6,775 nucleotides of DNA from a bacterium (lineage in GTDB: Bacteria; Krumholzibacteriota; Krumholzibacteriia; Krumholzibacteriales; Krumholzibacteriaceae). This document shows, in pieces, positions 5,410-6,775 of the stretch. Every line of letters starts with the position of its first letter. The first letter of the stretch is position 1. A model generated the notes under the pieces. The model was not told the DNA's origin. It saw only the letters and a program-made list of their open reading frames with translations, and did no database searches. Position numbers and translations under genes: made by a program. The DNA lies in NCBI GenBank assembly GCA_017885175.1, contig JAFNGP010000227.1, positions 231 to 7,005 of the forward strand, in the 5' to 3' direction.

Positions 5410-6775
5410 ATGAAGCGAATACAGAAGAAGGCGAGAGGTTCCGAGGGACCGCGCACCCGGCGGAGCGCGGTTCTCATTGTCGATGATGACCCCAACTTTG
5501 TCGCGAGAATGACCGAGTACCTCGATGATCGATTCGAGGTGAGCTCGGCGTTGAGCGGACGCGAAGGCCTGAAGAAGGTCGGCGAGGAGCTTCCCGACGT
5601 CGTTCTCCTCGACTACGTGCTCGGCGGGGACTACGACGGGATCGATGTGTTGCAAGAGATCAAGGCGCATTGGAGCTACATCAACGTCATACTCATTTCG
5701 TCGTATCTCGACGAGAAGGTCGTCGCCGCGGCGGAGAAGCTCGGCGTCGACGAGTGCATTCCGAAGAACCTGGAGCTCGAGGCCTTTGACCGCCTCATTC
5801 TCCGCGCGATCGAGCGGAATCTCTCCTCGAGAATATCGCAGCTCGGCGAGCGAAGCCGCGAGGAGCAGGAGATCGTCCCGGTGTTCGAATCGCCCGCCAT
5901 GCGAGAAGTGCTCTCGGCGGTAGAGCGCTTCAGGGATCTCGATGAGAACATTCTCGTCGCGGGGCCCGCGGGCTCCGGCAAGGAGGTTCTCGCGCACTGG
6001 ATCCATTTCACGAGCAACCGAGCCGATGAGCCGTTTTGCGTCGTCGATCTGGTGAACCTCGCGCCCGCGCAGTTCGAGGAAGAGCTCTTCGGCCGGGAGA
6101 ACGGCGCCGCGGACGGCGCCGGCAAGATAACGCGGGGGCTCCTCGAGCTCGCGCACGGGGGCACGATCGTGCGCGACGAGATCGGCGATCTTCCCCTCGC
6201 CGCGCAGACAAAGCTCCTGCGGGCCGTGGAGAAGAAGCGCTTTCACCGGCTCGGGAGCGACAAGATGATCAGGGCGGACGTGCGGTTCATCGTTCTCACC
6301 TCGAAGGATCTCCAGGGGATGGTGCGCGCGGGCACGTTCAAATCGGAGCTCTACTACCGGATCAATACGCTTCGAATAGACGTGCCGCCGCTCTCGGCGA
6401 GGCGGGAGGATACTCCGCTCCTTGCGAGGCAGATGCTCGACACCTTCGCCGTGAAGTTCCGCAGGGACGTCCGCGATATCGACGAGGCCGTCGAGCGTCG
6501 GTTTCTCGAATACCATTGGCCCGGCAACGTCCGCGAGCTCGAATGCGTCATGAAGAGCGCGATCATCAAGGCCGTGGATCCGGCGATAACGCTCGATGAC
6601 GTGACTGCCGGCCTCGGCAGTTCGACTGCGGTCGGCTGGAGCGATGGCGGTCCCGCGAAGCTGCAGATGAAAGAGGCGAGGGCTGCATGGGAGCGCGGCC
6701 ACTGCATGCAGCTTCTCGCGATGACGAACGGCGACGTCAAGGAAGCGGCCAAGCTCGCGGGGATTCCGAGGGAAT
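5410..6775 (+). CDS. NtrC-family response regulator with altered GAFTGA loop, 3' end cut by window
   Basis: The 455 codons visible run off the right edge; about 15-20 residues should be missing. A basic 19-residue leader precedes a complete receiver domain (about 20-135): acidic pocket D25/D26, phospho-acceptor D68 in VVLLDYV, switch Ser at S97 and K119 in CIPKN. The AAA+ domain (about 157-395) has Walker A GPAGSGKE (185-192) and Walker B ending D256-E257. The sigma54-contact loop reads GAADGA (232-237) where GAFTGA is usual. A sensor-I-like region is LTSKD (296-300), the arginine-finger segment is FKSELYYRI (310-318, with K311 where Arg is usual and R317 kept), and WPGNVREL (370-377) is intact. 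A Fis-type helix-turn-helix starts at about 424 (EARAAWERG, GDVKEAAKLAGIPRE). In the family, phosphorylation drives ring assembly on enhancer DNA and ATP-driven opening of sigma54 promoters; here the altered loop makes sigma54 activation doubtful. It is the presumed partner of the upstream kinase. Family is certain; mode of output is open. Confidence 0.92.
   Translation, partial: MKRIQKKARGSEGPRTRRSAVLIVDDDPNFVARMTEYLDDRFEVSSALSGREGLKKVGEELPDVVLLDYVLGGDYDGIDVLQEIKAHWSYINVILISSYLDEKVVAAAEKLGVDECIPKNLELEAFDRLILRAIERNLSSRISQLGERSREEQEIVPVFESPAMREVLSAVERFRDLDENILVAGPAGSGKEVLAHWIHFTSNRADEPFCVVDLVNLAPAQFEEELFGRENGAADGAGKITRGLLELAHGGTIVRDEIGDLPLAAQTKLLRAVEKKRFHRLGSDKMIRADVRFIVLTSKDLQGMVRAGTFKSELYYRINTLRIDVPPLSARREDTPLLARQMLDTFAVKFRRDVRDIDEAVERRFLEYHWPGNVRELECVMKSAIIKAVDPAITLDDVTAGLGSSTAVGWSDGGPAKLQMKEARAAWERGHCMQLLAMTNGDVKEAAKLAGIPRE

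Noticed and set aside
4915..6702. Antisense open frame of about 595 codons opposite the kinase end and regulator
   Set aside because: It spans two real genes and their junction on the other strand and shows no domain pattern.

Overview
The window is a G+C-rich stretch of Gram-negative bacterial DNA in which every convincing gene lies on the + strand. An outer-membrane-lipoprotein-carrier-like (LolA-like) secreted protein, an ASPIC/UnbV-VCBS exoprotein module and an NtrC-type regulator together suggest a diderm from one of the environmental phyla rich in such proteins (for example the Krumholzibacteriota/Eisenbacteria/Latescibacterota neighbourhood or a deltaproteobacterial-type lineage). That placement is inference only; there is no rRNA or marker gene here.

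Left block (1-2028): three tightly packed genes that look like one operon. They are (i) the C-terminal third of a bleomycin-hydrolase/aminopeptidase C type cysteine peptidase, cut by the window edge, with catalytic His and Asn visible; (ii) a 276-residue exported LolA-like protein after a 10-base gap with a perfect AGGAGG ribosome binding site; (iii) a 251-residue protein with two N-terminal membrane helices and a helical cytoplasmic domain of unknown function, after a 3-base gap. A relatively A+T-rich gap of about 90 bases (2029-2119) separates this block from the next.

Right block (2120-6775): a two-component pair separated by 11 bases. The first gene encodes a 1092-residue membrane protein. 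Its exported half carries a predicted beta-sandwich, seven VCBS/FG-GAP calcium-loop repeats (a likely seven-bladed propeller) and an ASPIC/UnbV domain. Three membrane helices follow, then a cytoplasmic helical region and a histidine-kinase-type ATPase domain. The second gene, cut by the right edge, encodes an NtrC-family response regulator: a complete receiver domain, an AAA+ domain with intact Walker A and WPGNVREL motifs, and the start of a Fis-type helix-turn-helix.

The most interesting content is this pair. A CRTAC1-like propeller plus ASPIC module, normally found in secreted or surface proteins, is used here as the sensor of a kinase. Its partner regulator has the sigma54-contacting GAFTGA loop changed to GAADGA, along with smaller changes near Walker B and the first arginine finger. 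The simplest reading is an envelope-sensing system (calcium, glycan or surface ligand) whose output may not be classical sigma54 activation. The ligand, target genes and phosphotransfer histidine cannot be read from the sequence.
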